Numbered from the stretch's first letter, positions 1 through 11,800 are shown. The stretch is 64,000 nucleotides of DNA from Kuschelorhynchus macadamiae (GCA_030620095.1 JAUTXW010000328.1:186001-250000); one strand, 5' to 3'. The notes: generated by a model from the sequence alone, not told the origin. Translations and numbers: made by a program.

Positions 1-888
1 GCAGGAAATTTCCCCTTTAACTTTTGCTAGTTTGAAAGCAAAGTTCTATCGCTCAAGGTAGTTTTACAGTGGCGTTCTTAATGTCATTTGTTGGAGTCTC
101 TAGAGCATGTCGAAAAAAGCATTAATATATTTTTAAGCGGTAACAATGAGTACAAATATAGATAGAAATAATTCTGGAAAATTCACCCTTGAGGATGAAC
201 TTATTTCCCGACATTTCTTTTTGTTAGCTTAATTCATATTCAAGATTGTTCCATGGTATTAAATTACCCCACCAGCTCGAAGATGCTCTAAGGAGGATAT
301 GTTTTACCTGAACTTTATTTGAGGTCACTAGGTAGTCTAACGAAAAATCAGAAATAACTTAAGTGTTTTCTTGTGTTGTGTTTTCGGCTTTTGTTTTAAT
401 ATTAGTTTTAGTTTTTGCAATTTTACCAATATCGTTTTTTATCAACCGTTTTCACATAATATAATATACATATAAAAGGTAACGACTTTATAATATTGTA
501 GTATTGGAAGCAACAAATATGCAAAACTTTTTTACTAGTCAAGGCAGCACTAAAAGTTATTTATCATAAAAATGTCCACAAAGCAACACATTTTTAACAT
601 TAGGGGTTTTGAGAGTTTCTTGAATATTGAAAGTTTTCGGTTGATGCGACAAGATACCTTATTCTTGAACGAAGATAAAATAGCTTGTTTTTATTCAACA
701 GTCATTAAAGTTAAATAGTATTGAGAATGGATGAAATATTCGGGTTATAAGATAACGATAAGTGTATATACACAGCGGAACTTATTTGAAACAAATTCAC
801 AAAATAGATTACTGAATCATACTTTTTTTATTTCATAAACTCTACAGAAAAACTAGCACAAACTACAAAATTATAGATAGTGTTAATA
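1..888. other. AT-rich DNA, no gene seen
   Basis: No coding signature, long open frame or clear repeat was recognised on either strand. The stretch is AT-rich and ends at the TA dinucleotide where the first transposon begins. Confidence 0.6.
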
Positions 889-890
889 TA

Positions 891-2616
891 CACTCATGGA
901 AATTTGGAATGACTCGGACAAAATTTTGGTAATATTTGTAATATGATATTTTCTGATTCCTGCAAGCGATTTAAAAAACTTTTTTTTTAAAGGTACATTA
1001 TTAGACTTTAGTCTTGGGCAGGATGTTTGACATAAAACACAACGTCAATATACAGGGTGATTCAAACACATCTGTTTTTTACACAAAATTTAACCACGTT
1101 TCTGAGTTGAACAGCAAATCTCAAAATTATGTTTATCTTGTCAAATGATTGCCCAATTTGCCCAATTTTGCGTTAAAACATGTTTTTTAAAAATCTTTGC
1201 CAACTTCTTCCGTATTTAAATTATTAAGGTTTTTGTACACCTCTGGATTTATGATATTACCATATTGGTGAAAAAGTGATACAACAAGGTTTACTATTAA
1301 AATATATTTACAGTAAAATTAACTTTAACTAAAACACTATTTTTAAAACCGAAAGCAAAATAAATAACTACAGACAAGTAGGTACTACAGCTACTAGTAT
1401 CGGGTGCAAACAAGCATACAAACGCCGCTTTAAAGTATCCCATATGTTAACTATTCCTACCCTATGTGGTCTAGCATTATCGTCTACGTAAATAAAAATT
1501 ATTACACTTAAAATCATATTATTACAGCTACTTGTGTTATGTTCTTTTCCAAAATCTCTAAATAACGAAATGCGTTTACAGAGCGATTGTGACCCGTAAA
1601 TATTCCTCCCCAAACTGTTACAGAACCACCTCGAAACGGAATTCGATCTAAGGAACAGTTTTCTTCGTATCTTTCTCCTATTCGACGCCATACACGAATC
1701 CGATTCTTGTCAAGATGATTCATCCGCAAATAAACAATGTGACCATTCAAGTAAATTCCAGTTAACATGTTCTTCAGCAAAAATCCAGCGAGACCGTCTG
1801 TGTTCTCTTAATAATTGAGGATGCCTATAGGGCCGTCGGGAATTTAAATGAGCTCCATGTAACCGATTTCGAATGGTTTGTGTAGAAATGGTTACATTTT
1901 GTGTAACCTGGACATGGGTTTAAATTTTTGTGGACGTAATAGTCCTCTCGGGAAGAGCTTGACGTATAATGTATCTGTCTGTCCTAGGGGTTGTTTTCGT
2001 CACAGCACCTCCTCCGTGGCACTGAACCAGTATTTGTATATCTGCGCAATGCTCTTGATAAAGCACTTTGTTTAATATTCACCTTTTAGCCACAATTCTT
2101 TGTGATAAGCCACTTTCTAGCATACCGATTGCTCGCATAAGTTTGTTTGCATTAAATCTGGGAATTTTGATAATATTTTAAAGCTTTTTTAAGTAACAAG
2201 CCCACAAAACAAAACCTTGAATAAACTATTAAATATTGTGGGTGATGTGTTTTTGTTTCAAAGCCTTCTTTAATTTTTTTAAAAATTTACAACAAAAAAT
2301 CATACAATTAGGTAGGTGTTTAGAAAAAACCTCTATAGTTTAAAAATGGAACAAGTTAGCAAAGATATTTAAAAAGCACGTTTTAAAGCAAAATTGGAGC
2401 TCTCATTTGACAGCATAATTTTGGGATGTTTAACTCAGAAATGTAGTTACATTTTGGGTAAAAAACACGTGTGTTTGAATCACCCTGCATATTGAGATTA
2501 ATTGTGTTTTATATCAAACATTCAACAAACAAAGTTTATTTAAACCGCTTGAAGGAATCAGAAAATATCATATTATAAATATTACTAAAATTTGAGTCCT
2601 TTCAAATTTCCATGAG
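891..2616. mobile_element. Composite long-TIR Tc1/mariner-type element
   Basis: The outer ends read CTCATGGAAATTT inward on both sides, next to TA dinucleotides at 889-890 and 2617-2618, as expected for Tc1/mariner target duplication. The arms stay inverted-complementary for several hundred bases. About 160 bp inside the left end and 130 bp inside the right end lies a second pair of termini starting CAGGGTGATTCAAAC (1053 and 2487). The element is therefore either a Tc1-like element sitting at the centre of a palindromic MITE, or one element with two-layer TIRs. The middle carries a decayed minus-strand transposase. The inverted arms are visible directly; family assignment is inferred. Confidence 0.8.
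1368..2140 (-). pseudogene. Tc1-like transposase relic
   Basis: Reading the minus strand across several frames gives a recognisable Tc1-like transposase. A helix-turn-helix-like start (AIGMLESGLSQRIVAKR) comes first, then the segment TIRNRLHGAH. The 'FADES' region around the first catalytic Asp follows, then WRRIGERYEENC, GGSVTVWGGIF, and DDNARPH, which carries the second Asp. The final catalytic acidic residue and the C-terminus are missing, because the frame runs out soon after DNARPH into the left arm. Stops and frameshifts are frequent. The transposase would cut and rejoin the ends of its own element in the nucleus; this copy cannot be functional. Boundaries are approximate. Confidence 0.8.
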
Positions 2617-2618
2617 TA

Positions 2619-3388
2619 TATATTTTTTGGTTGAACGCGGTCTAAAGTGAGAAATCAAACGCGGAAAGGAATTCTGGCGGTATGCTTCATTCATTAAATA
2701 TTTTGTTGATAATAAGTAATGGTATATTTTTGCTATAATTTATTTTAGGTTGGAGAGAAAACTTTTAACCTGGCGCTAACCTAGTACCGATTTACCTAGT
2801 GCCTCTGCTCTATGCCTAGCTCCGGCTTGGAATGAATCCCTACCTTATCAAACACAATTAAAGCTAACTAAAATAGTTATATTGATAAATTAAAATTACC
2901 AAAAAATTAATAATGACGGTTGCTGTTTTGATCCGTAAGTGCAGAAAGCGCCTGTTTTTCGAAATAAAGCGATGACCTTACCTTTTTTTGTGTTTAAATG
3001 AATCCTTTTTCCTTATCGAATATGAACCACTAATCCACTTTGGGATCTATGCGATATAACATTTTCTAAATAATTTTTATAACTGCGTGTGCGCCATAAA
3101 AACTTTGACCGAAGATCAAAAATATCAAACAACAACTATGTCGGTTTGTTGTTGGCCTCATATCGCGGAATTACCTTGTAGATAATCAGGAAGTAGCCAA
3201 AAAATGTACCAAATCCAACTTGAAATTGTACCAGATTTTAATCGATTGTACAGAAACAAAACACGTGTGTAGTAGAGTTGCCAGATTTACAAAAAGCAAA
3301 AACGGGAGGGTAATTTCTTCGGTAGGAAGAATAACGTCCTCCAAAATAATTAATTAAAAAGTAAAAAAACATCTCATCTTGTTATTGA
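2619..3388. other. AT-rich spacer, no gene seen
   Basis: No protein signature or structured repeat was recognised between the first element and the target duplication of the MULE. Confidence 0.5.
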
Positions 3389-3397
3389 ATCCAGCAC

Positions 3398-3505
3398 GCA
3401 TTATTATAAGTAACCGACAATTCGTCCAATCGTAATTTCCGAAGTGAACCTTATGATGTGATATTAAGAAACCGACGAGTCAGACTCGTTTGTCGGCTAC
3501 ATAAA
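3398..3505. repeat. Left terminal inverted repeat of the MULE
   Basis: This segment is the inverted counterpart of 9656-9760. The outermost 18 bases match exactly. The inner end keeps AAACCGACGAGTCAGACTC with single-base differences after it. Confidence 0.9.
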
Positions 3506-3684
3506 GATGTTTGGCGAGTTATTAAAATGGTATTGTAACCGAGGTTTTTGCCTGATTCATCGGCTTAATTAATTAATTAATAAAAATACAAGAACACTAA
3601 AAAACGTTTTTTATTAATATTTAAAAAAAAATATATATTTTTAAAAGTAGAATAGATAATTTTTTATAACTTATTTTTCTATAA

Positions 3685-5827
3685 TTACTTCCTCTGCTTG
3701 GTGTCACCTATCGATTTACCTTTTAAAACACATGTCTTCAAAAAATGTGGAGCTTTTGTTATGTGCATTTTTTCACCTTCGGAAGGTCTTCCTAATAATC
3801 TTCTTTTACCTGTAATGCCACTTTTTCGTCGGCTTATAGCTGTTGGTTGTACGCCAATTTTTGTACCCCTTCTGGTAATAATTTTTTTTTACAATGATGC
3901 GACAGTTGCCCTTTATACTTAAAAGAAGTATGAAGTCCGCTTAGTAAAGCAGGAATGGATTTTCCATATTTATTAGCGTTATCGAGGTAAGCTGTTACTG
4001 CCGGGATAAAATTAATAGGGTCATCAGTTAAATTTTTGAAAATATGCTCTGTGTGTTGCCCCCATCTTGCCTTCAGTTCTTCAATTTTACCTGGTGTATC
4101 TGATTCAGTAGTATGCTCATCAATGATTTCGAAAAGATCGTCAGCATTGTTATTAGTACTTTCCGCTGTATTGGTTTCCTTGAATTTTAAATTTAAACTG
4201 GATTCATCATGCAGAAGTGGCAAAAACATTTTTTGATTTGCTATGCTTCCAGTTGCTAATTGAAACAGAGAAAGTTTATTTTGATATGATATTGTATTCA
4301 TAGTGAACAGGATGTTAAATTTTAAAATAACTGCTGCCTGATGCTTGCAGTGCTTGCCATTGTAACCAACAGCACAAGTACACTTGCATAAAATCATATC
4401 GACAGTGTAAAAAATCTCGGAGTTTGAAAAACTTTGTACAATATATTGTCCATCACCCACAACTTTGCAGACTCTTTTTAAAATAATATCTAGTATTCTT
4501 TGAGTATAGTAACTTTCGAAACTTGTGCAAATAAAATCTGCTAGCTGAGGCAAATTAAAAGCCTTGGTTCTTTCAAGCGGTATGTCTTTTAAAAGTCTAA
4601 ACATAACTTCTGTGTAGTTATTTGTATCTGATCCTCTTAACGGAAGATGGCGGTAGCATACTGACCACTCTTCTATACGAATAAATAATTTTTCAACATA
4701 TAACCGAAATTGGATGTGGCTACAGTGTGAAAAAAATATTTTTTTGCTTCTTCTAGTTCGCTCTCTGACTTTGCATATACAAGTTTTCTAAAAAGTTGAT
4801 AATAACTTTGTTTATCAGCTTTAGGCACAGCATTCTTTGACATGTTCACCCAGCGCCAGCATGCTTTGAGAACATGAAAAACGCATAAAAGTAATTTAGA
4901 AGTTGGGAAGTATTTTTTTAGTACCTTTCTTTCATTAAGGTCATCATCTGTCATTATGACCTGAGGTTGTAATTTAACGGCTATAGAACCGAGAAGAGCT
5001 TCAACCGCGGCATCAAAGACCTCTCCTTTTTGACTGCTGCTAAGAATACAAGCAATTGGAACACCCCCAATTTCTGATTGGGTTACAAAAAAGTAAACCT
5101 TGTGATCTTGTAAGTCGCAATTTCCCGTAGCATCTACAAATAATAATTCGGATGCTTGTGGAAGTTTCTGCGCTCTCTGCATTAATGCTGTAGATATAGC
5201 GGCTGCATAATGGTCGCCTACTTTTACTATTTTAAATAATGTTCCATTTTGCGATGACAATATTTCTTCGAGTTTATTTAACATATTAGAACCAGTTCGT
5301 TCACCATATTGCTGCTTGAATGTTTTTTGCCATAAGTTTGTGACATCCGATTTTGTAGGAAAATAGAAACGATCAAAAATTTTTTCATGATACTCATTTC
5401 CATACTCTTCCATTTTTATTGTGTAAAAAGTGTGGTAAGCAGAACCAGCAGAATGACCTTTCTCAAATAAACGTAAAAGTTCTTGTTTGGCATCAGGACC
5501 CACAGGCCTTTCCCTAAGAGCATCAGCAACATCCACTCTGTGGTTATGATTATTACGTAATTCTACTACACATGGATATTCTTTATCAATTTTATTTTTC
5601 GATTTAGAGTTTTCAAAAAACCGTTTTATTGTAATAAATAACTTAGCAGGGCAGTTTATATTTCTTGACTTTTTTTCCCTTATTTCTTTTGTTTTTTTTC
5701 TACAACGTGTATTAAAGTGGCAATAATATATTCTTTTAAATAGATTTCGCGTCTGCTCACTTGTTTTAAAGGTTTTGTGTATGCTCCAAGTGACTCTCGT
5801 AAACTTCTCAAGATCCAGTATAAATTT
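3685..5827 (-). pseudogene. MULE transposase, exon 2 (FLYWCH-like, MULE and SWIM regions; two frameshifts)
   Basis: After a TTTTTAG acceptor the frame starts KFILDLEKF. A FLYWCH-like zinc-binding block follows (YYCHFNTRC, INCPAKL, CVVELRNNHNH). The catalytic MULE domain comes next: first Asp in LLFVDATGN, second in VIMTDDDLNERK, then CVFHVLKACWRW. A SWIM zinc finger (CKCTCAVGYNGKHCKH) lies near 4350-4400, and a basic C-terminal tail ends at the TAA at 3685-3687. The protein would bind the TIRs and catalyse transposition. Two single-base frameshifts break it, one near 4697-4708 (between NYLFV and an EEWSVCYRHLPLRG segment) and one in a T9 run at 3882-3890. Otherwise the reading is remarkably clean, so the insertion is fairly young, or the T9 break could be a sequencing error. 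Confidence 0.88.
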
Positions 5828-5887
5828 CTAAAAATAAAATTGCATTTACCGCATGGTATTTTATGTTTTTTAGTATATATTTAACTA

Positions 5888-8190
5888 AAGTGCTGACCAG
5901 ACGAAAGCAAATTTTTAGGCAAAATTCAAAGGTAAATAATTTCTAATAAAGTTGAAATATTGAGTTGCGGATTTCGACAATTAATCGCTCAGGATTAAAG
6001 CAATGTTCTCGAAAATAGACAGCTTTAAAACTACATCACAACTGTCCTATACAAGGTGTTACGTTAAATTCTGTCATTTTTACAAAACTTTATATTGCCA
6101 GAACTTTTTTAAAAAGTGTAGCTCTTTTTATTTTTTCTAACTGGGTTAATCTACATATTAATACAAAAAAAAACTGTTTCTAGCAATTTTTATTCTTTTC
6201 TCCGTTTTTGATATACAAGGTTTTTTCAAAAATGTGTACATTTTAATATTTTTCTTTTGTATGCGCCTTCTGTATTTTTCATACAATTGGTTCTGCTCTG
6301 ATTTATGATCAAGGGTAATGCCTTTTAAAATGTTAATATGGTCATCATATACAGAGGCCTCTCAAAAACTGGGTAACAATATTTGAATTCAAATATTCTG
6401 TTTTTGATTTTTTTTAATTTTTGACAGATTTTCAAGTAACACCAACTTCAAGAACACTAGATTTTACAATATTTTGTTCCAATTTTAGCAATAGTAGAAT
6501 TTTGTGTAGGGGCGTTTTTTACCATTTAAAAAATTCCTTTATTTTTAAGCACTTAAATGAGCTCTTATTTTTACTGGGTTAAGCCTCGGGTTAAACATAA
6601 GAATAGAGTAACAAAGTTACAATTTAAAAAAAAAACTGGTTGTTTTTACATGCTAAACGTTCTAAAAAGATTTGCAATTATACAGGGTAAATGCAAAAAA
6701 AGACGGTTAAATTTTTTTTTAATTTGGCAAACAGTATCTTACATGAATATAATAGCACGTCCGGTCTTATTTAAAACTTAAAGTGAGATTAAAAGATGTA
6801 TCACCCAAAACTTTAGATAAGCTCTGCAAGGCTATACAACAAGAACCGGAAAATTATCCACAAGATTTTATTAGTAATATTATAGACACAATGCCAAAAC
6901 GGCTGCTATCGGGAAGTAATAATATGTCTAGCAGAAGAACCAACAAAATATTAGTTTTTGATTTTTTTTGTTAAATGTTATTTGAAGATATTTAGTTTAG
7001 ATTTTGTCTAGCAGGGGGACTAACATAATATAAGTTTGTAATTTTTTTATTGTTAAACGTTACTTACTTTCAAATTTTATCTTCAAATAATTTCTGGAGA
7101 GATAATCATTGGTTTAAATGACAATAATAGACCCGATTTCCTCACTGTTAAACATCAGTATTTTTAAAACATTTGAATATAGCTATATAAGGTGTGTTAA
7201 ATCAGATATTTATAAACCTGTATTGTAGAATCCAAAGATCCAATAAATATATATTTGAAGAGGTCTTAAGAGCGCCACTAAAAAGAAATAAACATAGTCG
7301 TATAACGATGATAGAAACATGATATTTTTAATTTAAGGTAAGAAATTTAATTATATTTTAATTTTAAAAGATTTAAACTTTTTATAGCTTAACTATTTTT
7401 TCTGCCATTTGAGTAAATTATGAGGATACTTTAAAGATGTTCTAAGATGCTTTGTGCCAAATGAAAAAAAAATGTTTTTAATCGTCTTTTTTTGCATTGC
7501 CTCTTTATAATTTGCACATATGTATACCCTTAATTAAAGTTTTTATCTTTTTTGTGGGTAACATCTAACTGAGTACTCATTATTGAATACTCTATTCTTA
7601 TATTAAATGAAATAAAAACAAGAGCTCATTCAAGTGCTTAAAAATGAAGCAATTTTCAAATGGTAAACACCGTCCCGACACAAAGTTCTACGATTACCAA
7701 AATTGGTATTAAATTTTTTAAAATCTAGTGTTCTGGAAATAAATGTAACTTATTGGTTGCTTAAAAAGTTTATAAAATCAAAAGCAAAATATTTGAATTT
7801 AAATGATGCTGCTCAGCTTTTAAGACGACTCTGTATATAATGATTATATTAACATTTTTAGAGCCATTATTCTTGATCATAAATCAGGTCAGAACCAATT
7901 GTTTGAAAAATACAAAAGGCGCAAATATAAGAAAATATAAAAATTTACACATTTTTGAAAAAACCTCGTATATCAATAACGGAGAAAAAAATCGCTAAAA
8001 TATGTTTCTTGGTATTCGGGTGTAGATTTACCCAGTTAGAAAAAATAAATAAAATCGTTACCTGGTGATATAAAATTTGGCAAAAATGACAGGGTATAAC
8101 CGTAACTGAATAGCTCAGCTCTGCCAGAAATTATTTACCTTTGAATTTTGCCTAAAAATTTGCTTGGGTAAGTTTGTCTGACCAGCACTT
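5888..8190. mobile_element. Foldback Tc1-like element inside the MULE intron
   Basis: A large inverted repeat runs from AAGTGCTGACCAGAC at 5888 to its complement ending at 8190, with TA dinucleotides on both sides (5886-5887, 8191-8192). The arms are about 750-850 bp each (roughly 5888-6760 and 7420-8190) and leave a central region of about 650 bp. Matching inner landmarks include the segments around 6552 and 7635 (TAAATGAGCTC type) and around 6690 and 7490. The centre keeps only the tail of a transposase. The element lies wholly within the MULE intron, so it inserted later than the MULE. Confidence 0.82.
6783..6974 (+). pseudogene. C-terminal tail of a Tc1-like transposase
   Basis: The short frame includes LCKAIQQEPENYPQDF and NIIDTMPKRLLS. 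This resembles the family's usual C-terminus, where a '(I/L)xxLxxSMPRRL' stretch precedes the end of the protein. No catalytic residues remain. It sits in the loop of the foldback element and is the only protein evidence for the element's ancestry. Assignment is by motif resemblance only. Confidence 0.5.
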
Positions 8191-8424
8191 TAGTAATAAA
8201 GAGCATCATATTTTAAAAAATGATGTATCACTTTATAACATCCTAATAAGTTACATTGTATAATATTTTTTTGGCTAAAAACCATCAGCAACTAAAAAAC
8301 AAAAACATTTTCGCGGTTAAAAAAAAAAGATTATCCTATTATATGGTATCTCTTATTTTGCAGACATATTAATTTTTCTGTATTATTTTTAAACCCTTTA
8401 AACAATATGTTTGCAACGTATACC

Positions 8425-9145
8425 CTTATTAACATAATTATTAGTTATTAACTATTAGCTGTGTATATTGTATAAAATTATTCTGCTTCAAAACATCAAT
8501 GGCCTGTTATACAAAGCATCTTGTTTTTAACAGGAAATTCAATTTTGCTGAATTATTATTATTTGGACAACGATCATTTCGGTGTAATGATCGTTGATTT
8601 GGAAGCGTATTAGGTAGACAATTTTTAAACCAGTTTGAATCCTTCTGGAACAAACGGCATTTATAAGATTTAAAGTCAAATCCGTAAACCAAGTTTATAA
8701 AATGAAATTTTACAAACTTTCCTAATTCATTAAAAACCTTTCCTTGACACTTTAAGGATGTGTTATACAATAATAAAGTGCAATATATATTAATTGTTTA
8801 GTGTTATTTTTAATTAAGATTATTAACATAATTACTAGTTATTAAGTATGAGCTGTGTGTAAAATTAGGCTGCTTCAAAACATCAGTGACTTGTTACAGA
8901 AAACTGCTCGTTTTTTTCTAAAGGAAACTTTTTTTTGCTGATTTATTATTTGGAAGAGTATAAGATAGATATGTTTTTAAACCAGTTTGAATCCTTCTAG
9001 AACAAACTGCATTTATAGGATTTAAATTCAAACCCGTAAAATAGTTTTATAAAATAAAATTTTCTAAACTTTCCTAAATTTTTAAAAACCTTTCCTCGAC
9101 ACTTAAAAAAATATGTTACACAATAATTAAGTACTCCCCAGTGAT
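8425..9145. repeat. Tandem direct duplication (~350 bp unit) in the MULE intron
   Basis: Two diverged head-to-tail copies are seen at about 8425-8775 and 8817-9145. Landmark strings such as AAACCAGTTTGAATCCTTCT recur 352 bases apart. The first copy carries an extra ~36 bases that form an 11-bp perfect hairpin (8568-8596) bracketed by a duplicated TTTGGA. Confidence 0.85.
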
Positions 9146-9424
9146 GTAAATTAATACCAAAATAAAAATATTACGTAACCTATAACCATATGATTATATT
9201 GCTAGGCTAAAAAAATGACACAAACTACTCTTATTATTATAGTTTACAAGTTGGTTAGCTAATACACTAGCAGAGTAGGTAACAGCTTTTAGTCGTAACA
9301 AATATAAACAAGACCGCTTATAGCTACTACCAATGAAATATTTAATTCTGACAATGGTCAATAATAAATGTTAACAGCCTAATTTTCGTACATTATCAGA
9401 TAAGAAAAGGGCTTTTAAACTTAC

Positions 9425-9565
9425 CTCGACATCTTCCTTTGAATAAATTTGCAGTTTGTAGGTATTACCTGATACCTCTTTGTATTTCACGGTGTCAGGA
9501 AATTTCATTTTATCTTTGCTATTGTCGCTTTTACAACAAGTTAATACTGCATTTGAAATATCCAT
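9425..9565 (-). CDS. MULE transposase, exon 1
   Basis: The open frame begins with ATG at 9565 and encodes about 47 residues (start MDISNAVLTCCKSDN). It ends at GTCGAG followed by GTAAGT, a consensus splice donor on the minus strand. The donor leaves the frame in phase 0, which fits the acceptor at 5828. An upstream in-frame ATG at 9643 would add a hydrophobic 26-residue lead; I prefer 9565 because what follows is hydrophilic and typical of a nuclear protein. No separate domain was recognised in this exon. The assignment rests on the splice signals and the matched phase. Confidence 0.65.
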
Positions 9566-9655
9566 GCAAATATAACAATAAACATAAAATATAAAAACAC
9601 AAAATATAAGATATATTGGATTTGTGCGTACGTGACCCTGCAAATAAACAATAAT

Positions 9656-9760
9656 ATATAACCGACAAGTGAGTCTGACTCGTCGGTTTCTTACATACCT
9701 ACCAATCGGTTCGTATCGGAAACTCCGAATGGACGGATTGTCGGTTACTTATAATAATGC
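9656..9760. repeat. Right terminal inverted repeat of the MULE
   Basis: Inverted counterpart of 3398-3505, ending precisely at the 9-bp target duplication. The transposase start codon (9565) lies just inside this repeat, so the TIR probably contains the promoter, as in other MULEs. Confidence 0.88.
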
Positions 9761-9769
9761 ATCCAGCAC

Positions 9770-10929
9770 ACCTAGCCGAGACACTTGTCACACATCAAGG
9801 TTTATTTCGTTGTTACATGCACGAAATTGATAAAATTACAATTTATCGTCTTTCATTGCAACAATTAATCCTTATTTCGCCTAGAAAGCGGAAGTTTTGA
9901 ACCATTCGGCGGGAACCGGGAAATATACATAAAAAGCGAGCAACTCCCGCCTAAATTGGGAGGGTTGGCAACCCTAGCGTGTTAACTAACTGTTTATTAA
10001 TAAATCTGACAATCTACATTTTATATCTAAATAAAACAACATCATTTTCTCACGCAGATAGATTTTTTACTAACTAGAAAAAATCATTTGTATTTTTTCT
10101 TAATAAGGGTTGAGAAGGCAAACAGACAGCAAAACAAGAAGTCTTGCCTAACAAATATTTCGCCATTAACGGTGAATTGCACGTTTCAGGCAATAAAGGG
10201 TTTCTAGTGTTTGTTGTGTAGTTGTGATGATGTGAGTAAACGATGACGAGTAGTGAGTAGGAAAACCTAACGATATTTTGACAGTTATCAATATTCAGTG
10301 TTGCCAGTTAAGTCCCGTTTGAGGTTTAATATTGCAAAAAATGTACCAGAAATATTAAAAATATACTCTTGTACAAACGGTATTAAAATGTAACAGATCT
10401 GCATAATTGTACCAGCTCTGGCAACGCTGCAGAGACAGAACTGTAAGCTATGAATCATGTTTTTGGACCTATCAATGTTGTCAACTCTCATTTGCTAATC
10501 TACTATGACATCCTAAATTTCCTACTGATTAAAATACTAACCTATATCCTAGATTTCCTTGTATTATCCTAAAGGCCCAAATATCCTCCCGACAGGGTAA
10601 ACATTTGCCTAAATTTAGGAGAAACTCGCAGTACCCGGCAAAACTGATGGGAATAAAGGAGCGAACAAAGTGGGAGGTTCTTGGGATGCATAATTGATCA
10701 TAATGCATCAGAACTAAATCCGTGGCAGTACCTGTAAAATAGAAAGTGTTCGTTTAATATGTTTGCTGTATAGTCATTGTATGTTTTAATTTGTTGTGAC
10801 CATCTAGTTATAAGGTCTGATGATGACCATAGGGTCGTAACACGTGTCACTGAGTAAAGTTTAAATTAAAAAATATTATATATCTGACTGAGACCGAGAC
10901 TAGTTTATTATTTTCTTTATTTAAATTCA
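9770..10929. other. Spacer without recognised gene
   Basis: Apart from the hammerhead-like motif at 10817-10850 I recognise no coding or repeat structure here. The short open frame at 10288-10491 (minus) shows no family signature. Confidence 0.5.
10817..10850 (+). ncRNA. Hammerhead-ribozyme-like motif (decayed)
   Basis: The core CTGATGA is followed by a stem GACC/GGTC with a short loop, then GTAA where an active ribozyme has GAAA. The palindrome ACACGTGT follows as a minimal stem III, then C at the expected cleavage position. Minimal self-complementary stem III is known from hammerheads in Penelope-like elements. The GAAA to GTAA change should inactivate it. No Penelope protein is adjacent here; the neighbour is a non-LTR RT relic on the other strand. 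Confidence 0.5.
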
Positions 10930-11800
10930 AATAGAAACAGGCCAACCACAATTCGACGATGAACAGGCAGCTCCCCGTATATGCGAGCAATACTCAAGGC
11001 TGGGTCTGATTTGCGAAGTATAAAGATCATACAAGTTGGCAGAAGAAAAGTATTTTCGAGCTTGGAAAAGAAAACCCAATTCTTCGCGGCTGCTGTGACA
11101 ATTAAGGTGATGTGATTATGTCAACAAATATTTTTCTGAAAAGTGTGACCAACTAGGTTAAAGGAATCTTTGGCTCGAAGCATTTGAGTATTCACTGGAA
11201 TGCTCTAGGTATTGGGAGTTAATTTGTAGGATAGTAAACATGATTGTGTCTTAGTGGTGATAAACTCGACAAGGTTCTTTGCTCTCCATTCTACTATCGG
11301 CAGCATATCTGTGAATAGGAATGTTGGTAGAAGAAAGCAGATCGATCACTGATCTGTAGGAGAAATAGAGTAGATGCCAACATTGAACCTTGTGGAATAC
11401 CTGCGTTGAGTTTATGAAAATCAAATGAATGGCCATCATCTACAACAGAAATTCCTCCCTTGGAAATGAAACTGACAATCCAAATACAAAGTTTTGAAGG
11501 AGACTTGATTAAATATTTTGGATATGTCGAGGGCAATAATTTAAGCTTCTCCATGGAATTCGATGGACTTGTTCCAGTTATGGGTTACGAAGAACAGAAT
11601 TGATATACTTCTCCATTGCCTTACATATAATTGGGAGAAGGAGTGCCACAGGATACGAAAAGAGCTTTGCCAGAGTGAACGAAACCATGCAAATAAAAGT
11701 CAAAGCTGGATAAAAATTATTACCAGTATGTTCCACAAACCGTAGTCGAGGACCGTAACACGAAAATATACAGTGATTATAGAGAGAGCAATAGAGCACA
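10930..11800 (-). pseudogene. Non-LTR reverse transcriptase relic (Jockey-like)
   Basis: Read on the minus strand across frames, the order is: SYPVALLLPIICKAMEKYIN (RT finger region); WIVSFISKGG and NAGIPQGSMLASTLFLL (the PQG motif); HRYAADS in place of the YADD catalytic box; and finally a C-terminal LGFLFQARKYFSSANLYDLY segment ending in SLEYCSHI. The YADD box is altered, and several frameshifts and deletions are present. The relic has no recognisable endonuclease or 3' tail. It represents an old, truncated retroposon copy. Confidence 0.8.

Larger units (their letters stand above)
3389..9769. mobile_element. Mutator-like element (MULE) with 9-bp target duplication
   Basis: The element spans 3398-9760. 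It is flanked by a perfect 9-bp direct repeat ATCCAGCAC at 3389-3397 and 9761-9769, the size typical of Mutator-superfamily insertions. Terminal inverted repeats of roughly 110 bp begin GCATTATTATAAGTAACCGA and include AAACCGACGAGTCAGACTC; they differ at scattered positions and by small indels. Inside is a minus-strand two-exon transposase gene whose 3.6-kb intron has been enlarged by a Tc1-like foldback insertion (5888-8190) and carries a tandem duplication. The long TIRs, the SWIM domain and the animal host suggest a Phantom-type MULE; that subfamily name is inference. Confidence 0.92.

Noticed and set aside
3698..3922. 74-codon plus-strand frame
   Set aside because: Shadow of the C-terminal end of the MULE transposase on the minus strand.
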